Assembly (NCBI RefSeq): GCF_001425265.1
Contig: NZ_LMEC01000025.1
Coordinates: 248,305 to 312,304 of the forward strand
Direction of reading: 5' to 3'
Length of the DNA stretch: 64,000 bases
Source of the DNA: Massilia sp. Root418
GTDB lineage: Bacteria > Pseudomonadota > Gammaproteobacteria > Burkholderiales > Burkholderiaceae_D
Shown: positions 42,063-50,764 of the stretch, piece by piece
Numbering within the stretch: the stretch's first letter is position 1
How the letters are laid out: the number at the start of each line of letters is the position of its first letter
Made by a program: the position numbers and the translations under genes
The notes under the pieces: generated by a model
What the model was told of the DNA's origin: nothing
The model's input: only the letters and a program-made list of their open reading frames with translations
Databases searched by the model: none

Positions 42063-42727
42063 ATCCGTTTCCCCTGGTGCACAGTACCAAACGCCACCCG
42101 TCGGCCGTGCTGCTGCTGACGCAATTACTGGGCATGCTGCTGTATCCCTTTATCGAAACCGTGCGCGGCGGACACATTATTTTCAATATGTTCGGCATCC
42201 TGGTGCTGGTGGTCGCCACCCGCATGGTGCGGCGCACGCCGGGCCATGCCTGGGTCAGCGCCAGCATCGCCGGCCCCGTGGTGGTGCTGCTGGGCCTGCA
42301 GATGGCCTTCGACCTGCCCGGCCTGCTGCCCTGGTCGTCCGCGCTGGAGGCGGCGTTCTACTTCTACGCAGCCGCCAGCCTGGTGGCCTATATGATGGAA
42401 GACCGCCTGGCCACGACGGACGAACTGTTCGCAGCGGGCGCGGCGTTCACGCTGCTGGCGTGGGCGTTCACGCACGTGTTCATCCTGGTCCAGTCGCTGC
42501 AGCCGGGCACCTTTGGCGCAGCGGTGAACGCGGCCGCACCACGCACCTGGACTGAACTGAACTACCTGAGCTTCGCCCTGCTCTCCAGCACCGGCATCGG
42601 CGACGTGATTCCGCTCACCTCCCACGCGCGGGCCGTCGCCAGCGTCGAGATGCTGGTCGGGCTGATGTATCTGGCGGCGGTGGTGGCGCGCCTGATCGGC
42701 TTCACGCTGCAGTCCAACAAGACATAG
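42059..42727 (+). CDS. Ion-channel-like membrane protein with TGIGD filter
   Basis: A 222-residue protein with about six hydrophobic helices. Near the C-terminus, a pore-like segment ALLSSTGIGDVIPLTSHARAVAS sits between two helices, as in Ion_trans_2 (two-TM) potassium channels, where the usual filter is TVGYGD. Here the residues are TGIGD, so selectivity may differ. N-terminal helices do not carry an S4 Arg pattern. Coupled by ATGA to the thioesterase gene. Annotated in relatives as potassium channel family. Confidence 0.7.
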   Translation: MNPFPLVHSTKRHPSAVLLLTQLLGMLLYPFIETVRGGHIIFNMFGILVLVVATRMVRRTPGHAWVSASIAGPVVVLLGLQMAFDLPGLLPWSSALEAAFYFYAAASLVAYMMEDRLATTDELFAAGAAFTLLAWAFTHVFILVQSLQPGTFGAAVNAAAPRTWTELNYLSFALLSSTGIGDVIPLTSHARAVASVEMLVGLMYLAAVVARLIGFTLQSNKT

Positions 42728-42829
42728 GCAGGCGCCGCCCGGCGTCCAGCCCGGAGGGCAATTTCCTTCAATACCGCAGCGAGGCGGCACGCATACGATA
42801 GCCTTTCGTTAATCTTGAAAGGAATCGAC

Positions 42830-43819
42830 ATGCAGACCCCGAACTTGATGGCGCAGGCCGCCGACAGCCTGCGCGCGCTGGCGCTCGACGAGCAGGCAAA
42901 AGAGCGCGTTGGCCGCGATCCCGAACTGCGGCGGTACATGCAGCGCGTTGCCGCGCGCTATGTGGCCGGGCACACGGTGGCGGACGTGGTGCGGCATCTG
43001 CACGCCGTGGCCGCGCGCGGACACGCGGGATCGGCGGAGTATGTGGGCGAAAGCTGCCGCGACGAGGCCAAGGCCAACGCCGACACGGAAGTCTTCCTGG
43101 AACTGGCGGCCGCGCTCGCGCATGAACGCCTGGCGTGCTCGGTCTCGCTGGACTTGTCCCACGTCGGCATGCTGGTGGATCCGGAACTGGGCTACCGCAA
43201 CGCCAGGCGCATCGCCAGCGCGGCCGCAGGCGCCGGCCGCGAGGTGATGATCTCCATGGAAGGCGCGGACCGGGCCGGCCTGATCTACGCCACCTACCTG
43301 CGTCTGCATGCCGAGGCCGGGCTGGACAACGTCGGCATCACCATGCCGGCCAGGCTGCACCGCAGCGCGCAGGACCTGCCACGGCTGATGGAAGTACCGG
43401 GCCGCATCCGCCTGGTGAAGGGCGCGTTCCGGGAGTCGCCCGCGATTGCCTGGGACCGCAACAGCCCGGAGCTGGCCGCCGCCTACCGCCGGCTGGCGCA
43501 AACCCTGCTGGCCGGCCGCCACAAGTGCTCGCTCGCCACGCACGACGCGTCCTTGCAGAACGACCTGGCCGACTTCATCCTGCAGCAGCAACTGCCGCCA
43601 CAGCAATCGGAATTCGAAACGCTGTTCGGCCTGGGCACCGAAGGCCTGGACGCGCTGCGCCGGCGCGGTTTCCAGACGCGCGAATACGCCATCTTCGGCG
43701 ACGAGTATTTCCTTTACGTGCTGAACCGGATAGCGGAGGAGCCGGCCCGGCTGTTCCAGGCCGTGGTGGATCTTATCGGCCCCGGTACTGCCCCGGCGTC
43801 GCAGCAAGGAGCTGCTTGA
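42830..43819 (+). CDS. Proline dehydrogenase (single-domain PutA type)
   Basis: A 329-residue protein with the PRODH beta-barrel signatures: ISMEGADRAGL, RIRLVKGAFRESPAIA and ATHDASLQND, and the C-terminal QTREYAIFGDEYFLYVLNRIAE. It oxidises proline to pyrroline-5-carboxylate with FAD and donates to quinone. AAAGGA upstream supports ATG 42830. Its 3' end overlaps the AraC gene by 47 bases on the opposite strand. Confidence 0.88.
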   Translation: MQTPNLMAQAADSLRALALDEQAKERVGRDPELRRYMQRVAARYVAGHTVADVVRHLHAVAARGHAGSAEYVGESCRDEAKANADTEVFLELAAALAHERLACSVSLDLSHVGMLVDPELGYRNARRIASAAAGAGREVMISMEGADRAGLIYATYLRLHAEAGLDNVGITMPARLHRSAQDLPRLMEVPGRIRLVKGAFRESPAIAWDRNSPELAAAYRRLAQTLLAGRHKCSLATHDASLQNDLADFILQQQLPPQQSEFETLFGLGTEGLDALRRRGFQTREYAIFGDEYFLYVLNRIAEEPARLFQAVVDLIGPGTAPASQQGAA

Positions 43820-44600
43820 AGGCGCGCTGGAAATGGGACTGGTCCGCGAAGCCGCTTTCAATGGCCGCGTCGGCAATCGCCGCGCCGCGCTTGAGCCGGG
43901 CCTGGCCGTACTGGACGCGCCGGTTGACCAGGTAGGCGTGCGGCGTCATGCCGAACCGCTCCTTGAAGGCGCGGATCAGGTAGGACGGCGACAGGCCGGC
44001 GGCGGCGCAGATGTCATCCAGGCTCAGCAGACGCGTACAGTTGTCGCTGATGAATTCGGCGGCCCGCTGCAGCTTGCCGTTGGCACCGGCCAGCACGGCG
44101 GGCGCAGGGTCCAGCGTCTGCTGCATGTCCAGGAAGAAACCGAGCGCCGCGCTCTGCTTCTGCAGGGCGTCGGCGTGCGCCGAGGTCAAGGTGTCGTAGA
44201 GCCGGTTCAGGCCAGCGAACAACGCGGTGCTGGAGGTGACCGAGAAAGCCCTGAAGTCCGCGTTGCGGCTGAAACCGAGTTCGTGCTGCAGCGCGGTCAG
44301 CCAGGCCACGTCCACGTAAAACATGCGGTAGGACCAGGGCTGGCCGGCGGCCGGATTGCAGGCATGCGCATCTTCCGGGTTGATGATCACCACGCTGCCC
44401 GCGCCCACGGTTTCCTTGCTGCGCCGGTTCCAGTAGGTGCTCACGCCGCCGGTGATGGCGCCGATGGAGAAGGTGGCATGCGTATGCCGCGCGTAGCACA
44501 GGCTGCGGCCGTCGCGTATGGAACGCGCCTCGATGAAGGGCAGCGCGGCGTCGCGCCAGAACACGGGCTGTGAAGCTTGCGCGGTTTGCACCTTGGTCAT
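43773..44600 (-). CDS. AraC-family transcriptional regulator
   Basis: A 275-residue regulator with an N-terminal cupin-like AraC_binding domain (residues 30-110, HTHATFSIGAITGG) and two C-terminal helix-turn-helix motifs (LSLDDICAAAGLSPSYLIRAFKERF, in part, and IADAAIESGFADQSHFQRAF). It faces the proline dehydrogenase gene tail-to-tail. It sits 10 bases downstream of the start region of the peptidase gene; targets are unknown. Confidence 0.88.
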   Translation of the reverse strand: MTKVQTAQASQPVFWRDAALPFIEARSIRDGRSLCYARHTHATFSIGAITGGVSTYWNRRSKETVGAGSVVIINPEDAHACNPAAGQPWSYRMFYVDVAWLTALQHELGFSRNADFRAFSVTSSTALFAGLNRLYDTLTSAHADALQKQSAALGFFLDMQQTLDPAPAVLAGANGKLQRAAEFISDNCTRLLSLDDICAAAGLSPSYLIRAFKERFGMTPHAYLVNRRVQYGQARLKRGAAIADAAIESGFADQSHFQRAFKQLLAATPGQYRGR

Positions 44601-44610
44601 GGCCGGTCCG

Positions 44611-45930
44611 CTAGCGCGCCAGCGCGCTCAGCACCGCCAGGCTCATGGCCTGCGCCGCCGTCTTGATCGAGGGCTCGGGCACGGGCGCATAGAACGGCGA
44701 GTGGTTGAAGGCCAGCGGCTTGCCGCCGGCCGCTTCAGCCTCGGCCACCGCCTTGGCGGGATACACGCCGGTGAAGAAGAACATGCCGGGGACGCCCTGG
44801 TTGACGTATTCGGAGAAGTCTTCGCTGGCCGTCATCGGTGCAATCAGGCCGACGTTGGCGGCGCCCAGCGCGTCCTTCAGCACCGCTTCCGTTTTGCGCA
44901 CCAGCGCTTCATTGTTGATGATGGCCTGGCCGCCGGATTTGAGTTCCACGTCCGGCGCCGGGGCACCCGCCATGGCCGCCGAGGCGTTGGCCACGCGCCG
45001 CACGCCTTCCAGCAGCTTGCTGCGCACGGCCGGGCTGTAGGAGCGGATGGTGCCGCGCACCAGCACGCTGTCCGGAATGATGTTGCCGACGGTGCCGCCC
45101 TGAATGGCGCCGATGGTGACGACGCCGAATTCCTTGGGGTCTTTCTCGCGGCTGACCACGGTCTGCACGTCGACCACGAAACGCGCCGCGATGGCGATCG
45201 GGTCCAGCGCCTTGTCCGGTGCCGAACCGTGGCCGCCACGGCCCTTGAATACAATCTCGATGGCGTCGGAATTGGACGACACCGCGCCGATGTTGTAGCC
45301 GACCGTGCCGTGCGCGGTGGGCCAGGAGTGCAGCGCGAACGCCACGTCCGGCTTGGGGAAGCGCGTGAACAGGCCGTCGGCCAGCATGGCCTTGGCGCCG
45401 GACACGGTCTCTTCGGCCGGCTGGGCAATGAACATCAGGCTGCCCTGCCATTGCGATTGCAGCTCGACCAGGGTGCGCGCCGCGCCCAGCCAGCTGGCCA
45501 TGTGGATGTCGTGGCCGCAGCTGTGCATGACGTAGGTTTCAGCGCCGCCGGACTGTGCGCGGGCCTTGCTGGCGTAGGGCAAGCCGGTCTTTTCCTCCAT
45601 CGGCAGCGCGTCCAGTTCGGTGCGCACCATGACGGTGGGGCCAGGGCCGTTCTTGTAGATCGCCACCAGCCCGGTCTTGCCTATGCCTTCGGTGACTTCG
45701 AAGCCGAGGGCGCGCATTTCAGCCGCGAGCCTGGCGGCCGTGCGCACTTCCTGGAAGGCGATCTCGGGATGGGCATGCAAGTCCTTGTACACGGTTTCCA
45801 GCTGCGGATACATGCTGTTGATGCGGTTGGCGACCTGCGTCTTGAGCGCTGCGCCGTCCTGCGCCGGAGCGGCTGTCGAGGCCAGCGCCGCCGCCAGCGC
45901 CAGGGGAATGCATGCGAGGTTTTTTTTCAT
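44611..45930 (-). CDS. Secreted M20-family amidohydrolase/peptidase
   Basis: A 439-residue protein with signal peptide (MKKNLACIPLALAAALASTAAPAQ) and the M20D metal-binding motifs: the CGHDIHMASWLGAART block, the EE pair in PAEETVSGAKAML and HSPFYAPVPEP near the C-terminus, with a dimerisation domain between. Typical of IAA-amino-acid/hippurate hydrolases. Start chosen at 45930 with AGGGG upstream. Substrate unknown; the secreted form suggests action outside the cytoplasm. Confidence 0.88.
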   Translation of the reverse strand: MKKNLACIPLALAAALASTAAPAQDGAALKTQVANRINSMYPQLETVYKDLHAHPEIAFQEVRTAARLAAEMRALGFEVTEGIGKTGLVAIYKNGPGPTVMVRTELDALPMEEKTGLPYASKARAQSGGAETYVMHSCGHDIHMASWLGAARTLVELQSQWQGSLMFIAQPAEETVSGAKAMLADGLFTRFPKPDVAFALHSWPTAHGTVGYNIGAVSSNSDAIEIVFKGRGGHGSAPDKALDPIAIAARFVVDVQTVVSREKDPKEFGVVTIGAIQGGTVGNIIPDSVLVRGTIRSYSPAVRSKLLEGVRRVANASAAMAGAPAPDVELKSGGQAIINNEALVRKTEAVLKDALGAANVGLIAPMTASEDFSEYVNQGVPGMFFFTGVYPAKAVAEAEAAGGKPLAFNHSPFYAPVPEPSIKTAAQAMSLAVLSALAR

Positions 45931-46035
45931 AACCCCTATATTCGCACGTAATCGCAGCTTCGTGCTGCACCGGCGCGCCGCATCCGGCTGGCCCGCGGCC
46001 GGGCTTTTTCGAGCAGGCACATTTCACGCGCGGCT

Positions 46036-46995
46036 TTACCCGGCTGGCGCGCAAGGCGCCGCTGGCGTACTGGAACTCGCAGCAAGCCGGCCGACGTCCA
46101 GCGGCGCGGAGAACAGGATGACCGCGCTGCCGCTGATGGATACCTGCTGCGGCCCGTCCTGCCCTATCGTCACTTCCACCTGCACCACGCCGTCGCGGCG
46201 CAAGGCGCGGCCCTGGTGGCCGTCGAAGCGCAACAGCTTGCCGTCGTGCGCCATCAGGCCGTGCCGCACCAGGTAGGCGCCGAGAGGACCGTTGGCGTTG
46301 CCGGTGACGGGGTCTTCGGGAATGCCGATGGCGGGCGCGAACATGCGGCCGTCGGTGGCGCGGCCGCAGGCCCGCAGCTGGAACGGAAACCAGCCGTTGC
46401 AGCCGATCCGGGCGCTGAGCGCGGCCAGCGCGGCGTGGTCCGGCGCGATGGCGTCAAGCGCCACGCCGTCGCGCAGCGGCACCATCACTTTCGAGTGCCC
46501 GGTGGAGACCACCTGCAGCGGCAGGCCGGGCGCGAAATCGCCCTCGGCCAGCCCCAGCGCACGGGCCGCCGCCTGCCGCACGGCGGGCGGCAAGGGCTGG
46601 CCAAAGGACAGCGGCCCCTGCCGCATGAGGATGCGGTAATCCCCGTCCGGCTGCCGCTCGACGCGGATGCGCTGCACGCCGGCACCGGTCTTCTGTGTCA
46701 GCTCCACCGTTCCCAGGCCCAGCGCCACGGCGCGCGCGTAATGCGCGGCAATCGTGGCATGGCCGCAGATCGGCACTTCGGTGGTGGGCGTGAAGTAGCG
46801 GATCAGCACATCGTGCGGAGCGTCGCCGCCACACCGCTGCGGCGCCAGCACGAAGGCGGTTTCGGAGTGTTTCAGCTCGCGCGCCAGATCCTGCATCTGG
46901 GCGCTGCTGAGGCCGTCCGCGTCCAGCACCACGCCGGCCGGGTTGCCGCGGAAGGGGGTGGTGGTGAAAGCGTCGATATGGAATAGTTGGCTCAT
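46036..46995 (-). CDS. PhzF-family isomerase/epimerase
   Basis: A 319-residue PhzF protein (diaminopimelate epimerase fold). Catalytic Glu lies in ELKHSETAFVL; other conserved blocks are MSQLFHIDAFTTTPFRGNPAG, CGHATIAAHYARAV and PEDPVTGNANGPLGAYLV. It may isomerise a small metabolite; no phenazine cluster is present. Divergent from the frameshifted lysR gene, 74 bases apart. Confidence 0.88.
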   Translation of the reverse strand: MSQLFHIDAFTTTPFRGNPAGVVLDADGLSSAQMQDLARELKHSETAFVLAPQRCGGDAPHDVLIRYFTPTTEVPICGHATIAAHYARAVALGLGTVELTQKTGAGVQRIRVERQPDGDYRILMRQGPLSFGQPLPPAVRQAAARALGLAEGDFAPGLPLQVVSTGHSKVMVPLRDGVALDAIAPDHAALAALSARIGCNGWFPFQLRACGRATDGRMFAPAIGIPEDPVTGNANGPLGAYLVRHGLMAHDGKLLRFDGHQGRALRRDGVVQVEVTIGQDGPQQVSISGSAVILFSAPLDVGRLAASSSTPAAPCAPAG

Positions 46996-47069
46996 GCAGC
47001 CAGTTTAACTATCGCGATGGCCAGCGATAATAGCGGTAAAATCAGGACATACTTTCCCCGGGAGACCGA

Positions 47070-47950
47070 ATGCCGCCGCTGCACCTGTTGCGCGCTTTTA
47101 CCTGCGTGGTGGACCACCACAGTTTTGCGCGCGCCGCGCAGGAGCTGCGCATGACGCCGTCGTCGGTGAGCCGCCTGGTGAAGGCGCTGGAGCAGGAATT
47201 GGGCACGCAGTTGCTCAACCGCAGTACGCGCGCCATGTCGCTCACAGCCGCCGGCCAGGCCCTGTACGCCGAATGCGGCAGCGCCTTTGCGCAGCTGCGC
47301 AGTGCCTTCCAGATGGCCGGCCAGCAGCAGGCGCAGCCGCGCGGCCTGCTGCGGCTCAGCGTGCCGGTGTCGTTCGGGCGCACCCATGTGCTGCCGCACC
47401 TGGCCGGCTTCCTGCACCAGCATCCCGAGATTGAACTCGACCTGTGCTGATGACGGACCGCTACCTGGACCTGGTGGCAGAAGGCGTGACCCTGGCCATC
47501 CGCATCGGCCGCCTGGACGACTCTTCCCTGGTGGCACGCAAGCTGATGGACAACCGCCGCCTGCTGGTGGCGTCGCCGGCCTACCTGGCGCAGCACGGCG
47601 CGCCGGCCGCCGTGGCCGACCTGGCCGCGCATGTCTGCCTGAACCTGGCCGTGAACCGCGACGCCGAGCTGTGGCGCCTGACCGGCCCGGATGGCGAGCG
47701 CAGCCTGCGCCCGCAGGGGCGCATCCGCGCCGACAACGGCGACGCCATCCGCCAGCTCGCCATCGACGGGCTGGGCATTGCCTTCCTGTCCAGCGCCACG
47801 GTGGCGGCGGCGCTGGACAGCGGCGAGCTGGTGCAGGTGCTGCCGCAATGGGGCGGGCGCCCGAGCGGCGTGTATGGTGTATGCCCGCAACGCCCGGCGC
47901 CCCCGTCTGCCCGGGCGGCCATGGATTTCCTGGCCAGCCGCTGGGCCTGA
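47070..47950 (+). pseudogene. LysR-family regulator disrupted by a one-base frameshift
   Basis: A clear LysR gene read in two frames. The first part (47070-47450) holds the HTH domain (SFARAAQELRMTPSSVSRLVKAL) and linker up to IELDL, then hits TGA at 47448. The second part (from 47444) continues as DRYLDLVAEGVTLAIRIG to a normal C-terminus. At the junction the sequence is gacctgtgctgatgacg; adding one G (ctgGtgctg) restores an unbroken LysR of about 293 residues. Real deletion and sequencing error cannot be told apart here. Confidence 0.85.
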
Positions 47951-48037
47951 GCCCCCACGTCCTTGCTTCTCGTATACACTGGCAGAGATAAGTTACACAA
48001 TCACAACTTCTGCATTGCAAGCCTCAGGGGAGCCGCA

Positions 48038-49342
48038 TTGGACGAGTTGACGGTGACGATGGATCAGCTGCGTGTCGGCCTGTATGTCGAGCTGGACCTG
48101 AAGTGGTTTGAGCATCCGTTCGCATTCAGCCGCTTCAAGATCAAGTCCGAAGAGCAGATCGATATCCTGCGCAGCCTGGGGCTGCGCTCGGTGCGCTACA
48201 ACCCCGAGCTCAGCGATGCGACGCCGCAGGAAGATGCGCCGCAGGCTGCCGCACGGCCGCCGAAGGCCGCTGGCGTTGCGGCTGCGGCGGCCGCTGCTGC
48301 GGCGGCAGCGGCAGTGGCATCGCCCGCCCTGCAGGCCAAGCGCGCCATGCTGGAGCGCATGCAGCAGCGCCGCGCCGATGCCGAGCGCGTGGAGCAGGCC
48401 TTCACCAGCACCGCGCGCGCCATCCGCGAGATCGAAAAGAACCTGTTTTCCCGGCCGCAGGAATCGGTCAGCCAGGCCACCGCGCTGGTGACGCAGATTA
48501 CCGACGCCATCCTGTGCGCCCCGGAACTGGCCATCCACGTGATGGGCGATACGGCCGGCAACGAAGAGCTGTATTTTCATTCGCTCAATGTGACCATGCT
48601 GGCCATGATGATTGCGCGCGAAGTGAACCTGCCGCCCGAAGTGGCCAAGCTGCTGGGCCTGGGCGGGCTGCTGCACGACATCGGCCGCAAGAACATTCCG
48701 GACAAGATCCTCACCAAGCCCGAGCCCTACACCACGGCCGAGCAGAACCTGTACGAGATGCACGCCCAGTACGGGGCGGAAATAGCGCAGCGCCTGCAAT
48801 GCATGCCGGCGGTGGCGGCCGTGATCCACGACCACCACGAGCTGTACGACGGCAGCGGCTATCCGCGCAAGCTGAAAGGGGAAAGCATCGGCGTGCTGGC
48901 GCGCATCGTGGCGATCGCCAACTACTATGACGAGCTGTGCAACCCGTTCAACCTGGCGCATGCGCTCACGCCGCACGAGGCGCTGTCCATGATGTTCGCC
49001 AAGCACCGCGCCAAGTTCGACCCGCGCCTGCTGCAAATGTTCATCCGCTGCCTGGGCGTGTATCCGCCGGGCACCGTGGTGCAGCTGTCGAACGGAATGA
49101 CCGGCATGGTGGCCACGGTGAACACGGAACGCCCGATGAAGCCGATGCTGGTGGTGTACGACAGGGACGTGCCGCGCCTGGAAGCCATCATGGTGGACCT
49201 GGACCTGGAAACGGACTTGCACATCATCAAGGCGCTGCGGCCGGGCCAGGTGCCGCCGGAAGTGTACGTCTATCTCAGCCCGCGCAAGCGCATCAGCTAC
49301 TACTTCGACGCCACCAAGCCCACGGCGCAGGCGGCGGCCTAG
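48038..49342 (+). CDS. HD-GYP domain c-di-GMP phosphodiesterase-type protein
   Basis: A 434-residue protein from TTG 48038 (AGGGG nearby; an ATG at 48059 is the alternative). The N-terminus is DUF3391 (MDQLRVGLYVELDLKWFEH), followed by an Ala-rich stretch near residue 80, and an HD-GYP domain with HD in LLHDIGRKNIPDKIL and GYP in HHELYDGSGYPRKLKGESIG. It should hydrolyse c-di-GMP to GMP; both signature motifs are intact. Downstream of the broken lysR gene. Confidence 0.87.
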   Translation: MDELTVTMDQLRVGLYVELDLKWFEHPFAFSRFKIKSEEQIDILRSLGLRSVRYNPELSDATPQEDAPQAAARPPKAAGVAAAAAAAAAAAAVASPALQAKRAMLERMQQRRADAERVEQAFTSTARAIREIEKNLFSRPQESVSQATALVTQITDAILCAPELAIHVMGDTAGNEELYFHSLNVTMLAMMIAREVNLPPEVAKLLGLGGLLHDIGRKNIPDKILTKPEPYTTAEQNLYEMHAQYGAEIAQRLQCMPAVAAVIHDHHELYDGSGYPRKLKGESIGVLARIVAIANYYDELCNPFNLAHALTPHEALSMMFAKHRAKFDPRLLQMFIRCLGVYPPGTVVQLSNGMTGMVATVNTERPMKPMLVVYDRDVPRLEAIMVDLDLETDLHIIKALRPGQVPPEVYVYLSPRKRISYYFDATKPTAQAAA

Positions 49343-49347
49343 CCTGG

Positions 49348-49929
49348 TCAGGCGGTGTGCAGCTGGGTCGTGGCCAGCGGGAACTTGCCCTCGCACACCA
49401 GCGGGATGATGTTCAGGCTTTTCTCGATGGCTTCGTCGATCAGCAGCTGCTCGTCGCGGCGCGGACGGTGCAGCACGAAGTCGGCCACCGCCTGTTGCAG
49501 GCTCAGCGTGCGCGGGTGGCCGATGCCGATGCGCAAGCGCCAGTAATCCTGGGTGCCGAGCGCGGCGGTAATGTCCTTGAGGCCGTTGTGCCCGCCCGAC
49601 GAGCCGCCCTTTTTCAGCTTGGCCACGCCGGGCATCATGTCCAGCTCGTCGTGCACCACCAAGACTTCATCCGGGTTGATCTTGTAGAAGCGCGCCAGGC
49701 CGCCCACCGACTGGCCGGAACGGTTCATATAGGTCTGCGGTTCGAGCAGCCACAACTCCTTGCCGGCAATGGCGGTCTTGGCCAGCAGCGCATTGAAGCG
49801 GGTTTCGCGCTGCAGGCGCGCGCCCAGGCTGTTGGCAAGATTGTCGACCAGCCAGAAGCCGGCGTTGTGGCGGGTTTGTTCGTAGTCGGGACCGGGGTTG
49901 CCGAGGCCGACGATCAGGCGGATGGACAT
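49348..49929 (-). CDS. pth: Peptidyl-tRNA hydrolase
   Basis: A 193-residue Pth. The catalytic His is H21 in YEQTRHNAGFWLVD, after RLIVGLGNPGPDY. Other family residues include VVHDELDM and GSSGGHNGLKDI. It releases peptidyl-tRNA for recycling. It lies 70 bases after rplY with a terminator in between, and converges with the HD-GYP gene at six bases. Confidence 0.95.
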   Translation of the reverse strand: MSIRLIVGLGNPGPDYEQTRHNAGFWLVDNLANSLGARLQRETRFNALLAKTAIAGKELWLLEPQTYMNRSGQSVGGLARFYKINPDEVLVVHDELDMMPGVAKLKKGGSSGGHNGLKDITAALGTQDYWRLRIGIGHPRTLSLQQAVADFVLHRPRRDEQLLIDEAIEKSLNIIPLVCEGKFPLATTQLHTA

Positions 49930-49948
49930 AAGCTGTTCTATGGATGTA

Positions 49949-49974
49949 AAAAAACCCCGCGAGCGGGGTTTTTT
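49949..49974. terminator. Bidirectional terminator between rplY and pth
   Basis: Stem aaaaaaccccgc / gcggggtttttt with GA between, so the real loop is about four bases; A and T runs on both flanks. It ends rplY transcription on the minus strand and leaves pth needing a promoter. Confidence 0.85.
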
Positions 49975-49999
49975 ATTTTACTTCATGGGAAGTAAAAGA

Positions 50000-50629
50000 T
50001 TACTTCTTGCCTTTGGCTGGCTTGGCATCGGCTGCAGGAGCAGCTGCTGCGGTCGCTTCAGCGGACACGTGGCCTGCTGGTACCGAAGCGGTGGCGACGG
50101 TCAGCTTTTTGCCGTGGGTGATAGCGGTCACGCCTTTTGGCAGGGCCAGGTCGGACACGTGGATCGAGTGGCCCACGTCGATGTTGGCCAGGTCAACGTT
50201 CACGAATTCCGGCAGGTCGCCTGCAACGCAGGAAACGTCCAGCTCGGACATCACGTGGCTGATGGTTGCGCCGTGCAGCTTGACTGCTGGCGATACGTCG
50301 GCGTTGATGAAGTGCAGTGCCACTTTCTTGTGCAGCTTGGTGTTGGCGTCAACGCGCTGGAAGTCAGCGTGCAGTACCAGTTGCTTGTAAGCGTGCATCT
50401 GGAAGTCGCGCAGCAGAACTTGCTGGGTCTTGCCGTCGATTTCCAGGTCCAGGATGGACGAGTGGAACACTTCTTTTTTCAGCGCGTGGTACAGCGCGTT
50501 GTGGTCCAGGGCGATGTTCAGGGGAGCATCAGCGCCGCCGTAAACGATGCCTGGGGTTTGGCCGGAAATACGCAGGCGGCGGCTCGCACCCGTGCCCTGC
50601 AGTTCGCGTTTGAATGCAACAACTTTCAT
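50000..50629 (-). CDS. rplY: 50S ribosomal protein L25 / Ctc form
   Basis: A 209-residue protein: the L25 RNA-binding N-terminal domain (MKVVAFKRELQGTGASRRLR), the CTC-type beta-domain in the middle, and an Ala/Lys-rich tail (PAADAKPAKGKK). Start chosen at 50629; the residues before it are not part of the family. It binds 5S rRNA. It follows prs. Confidence 0.94.
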   Translation of the reverse strand: MKVVAFKRELQGTGASRRLRISGQTPGIVYGGADAPLNIALDHNALYHALKKEVFHSSILDLEIDGKTQQVLLRDFQMHAYKQLVLHADFQRVDANTKLHKKVALHFINADVSPAVKLHGATISHVMSELDVSCVAGDLPEFVNVDLANIDVGHSIHVSDLALPKGVTAITHGKKLTVATASVPAGHVSAEATAAAAPAADAKPAKGKK

Positions 50630-50698
50630 TTGAGACTCCAAAAGTAACAAGGCTCGCGCCTCGTTGTGAAGAAGCGCCCCGCGACCAGGGCGCTCCGG

Positions 50699-50738
50699 AA
50701 AAACAGCGGCGCAACCGGTGGAAAACCGGTCGCGCCGC
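50699..50738 (-). terminator. Intrinsic terminator after prs
   Basis: A 14-bp stem (gcggcgcaaccggt / accggtcgcgccgc, one G-T wobble) with a 5-base loop, followed on the minus strand by TGTTTTT. It lies 27 bases after the prs stop. Confidence 0.8.
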
Positions 50739-50764
50739 CGCTAAAAACTGATTGTTTACCGAGT

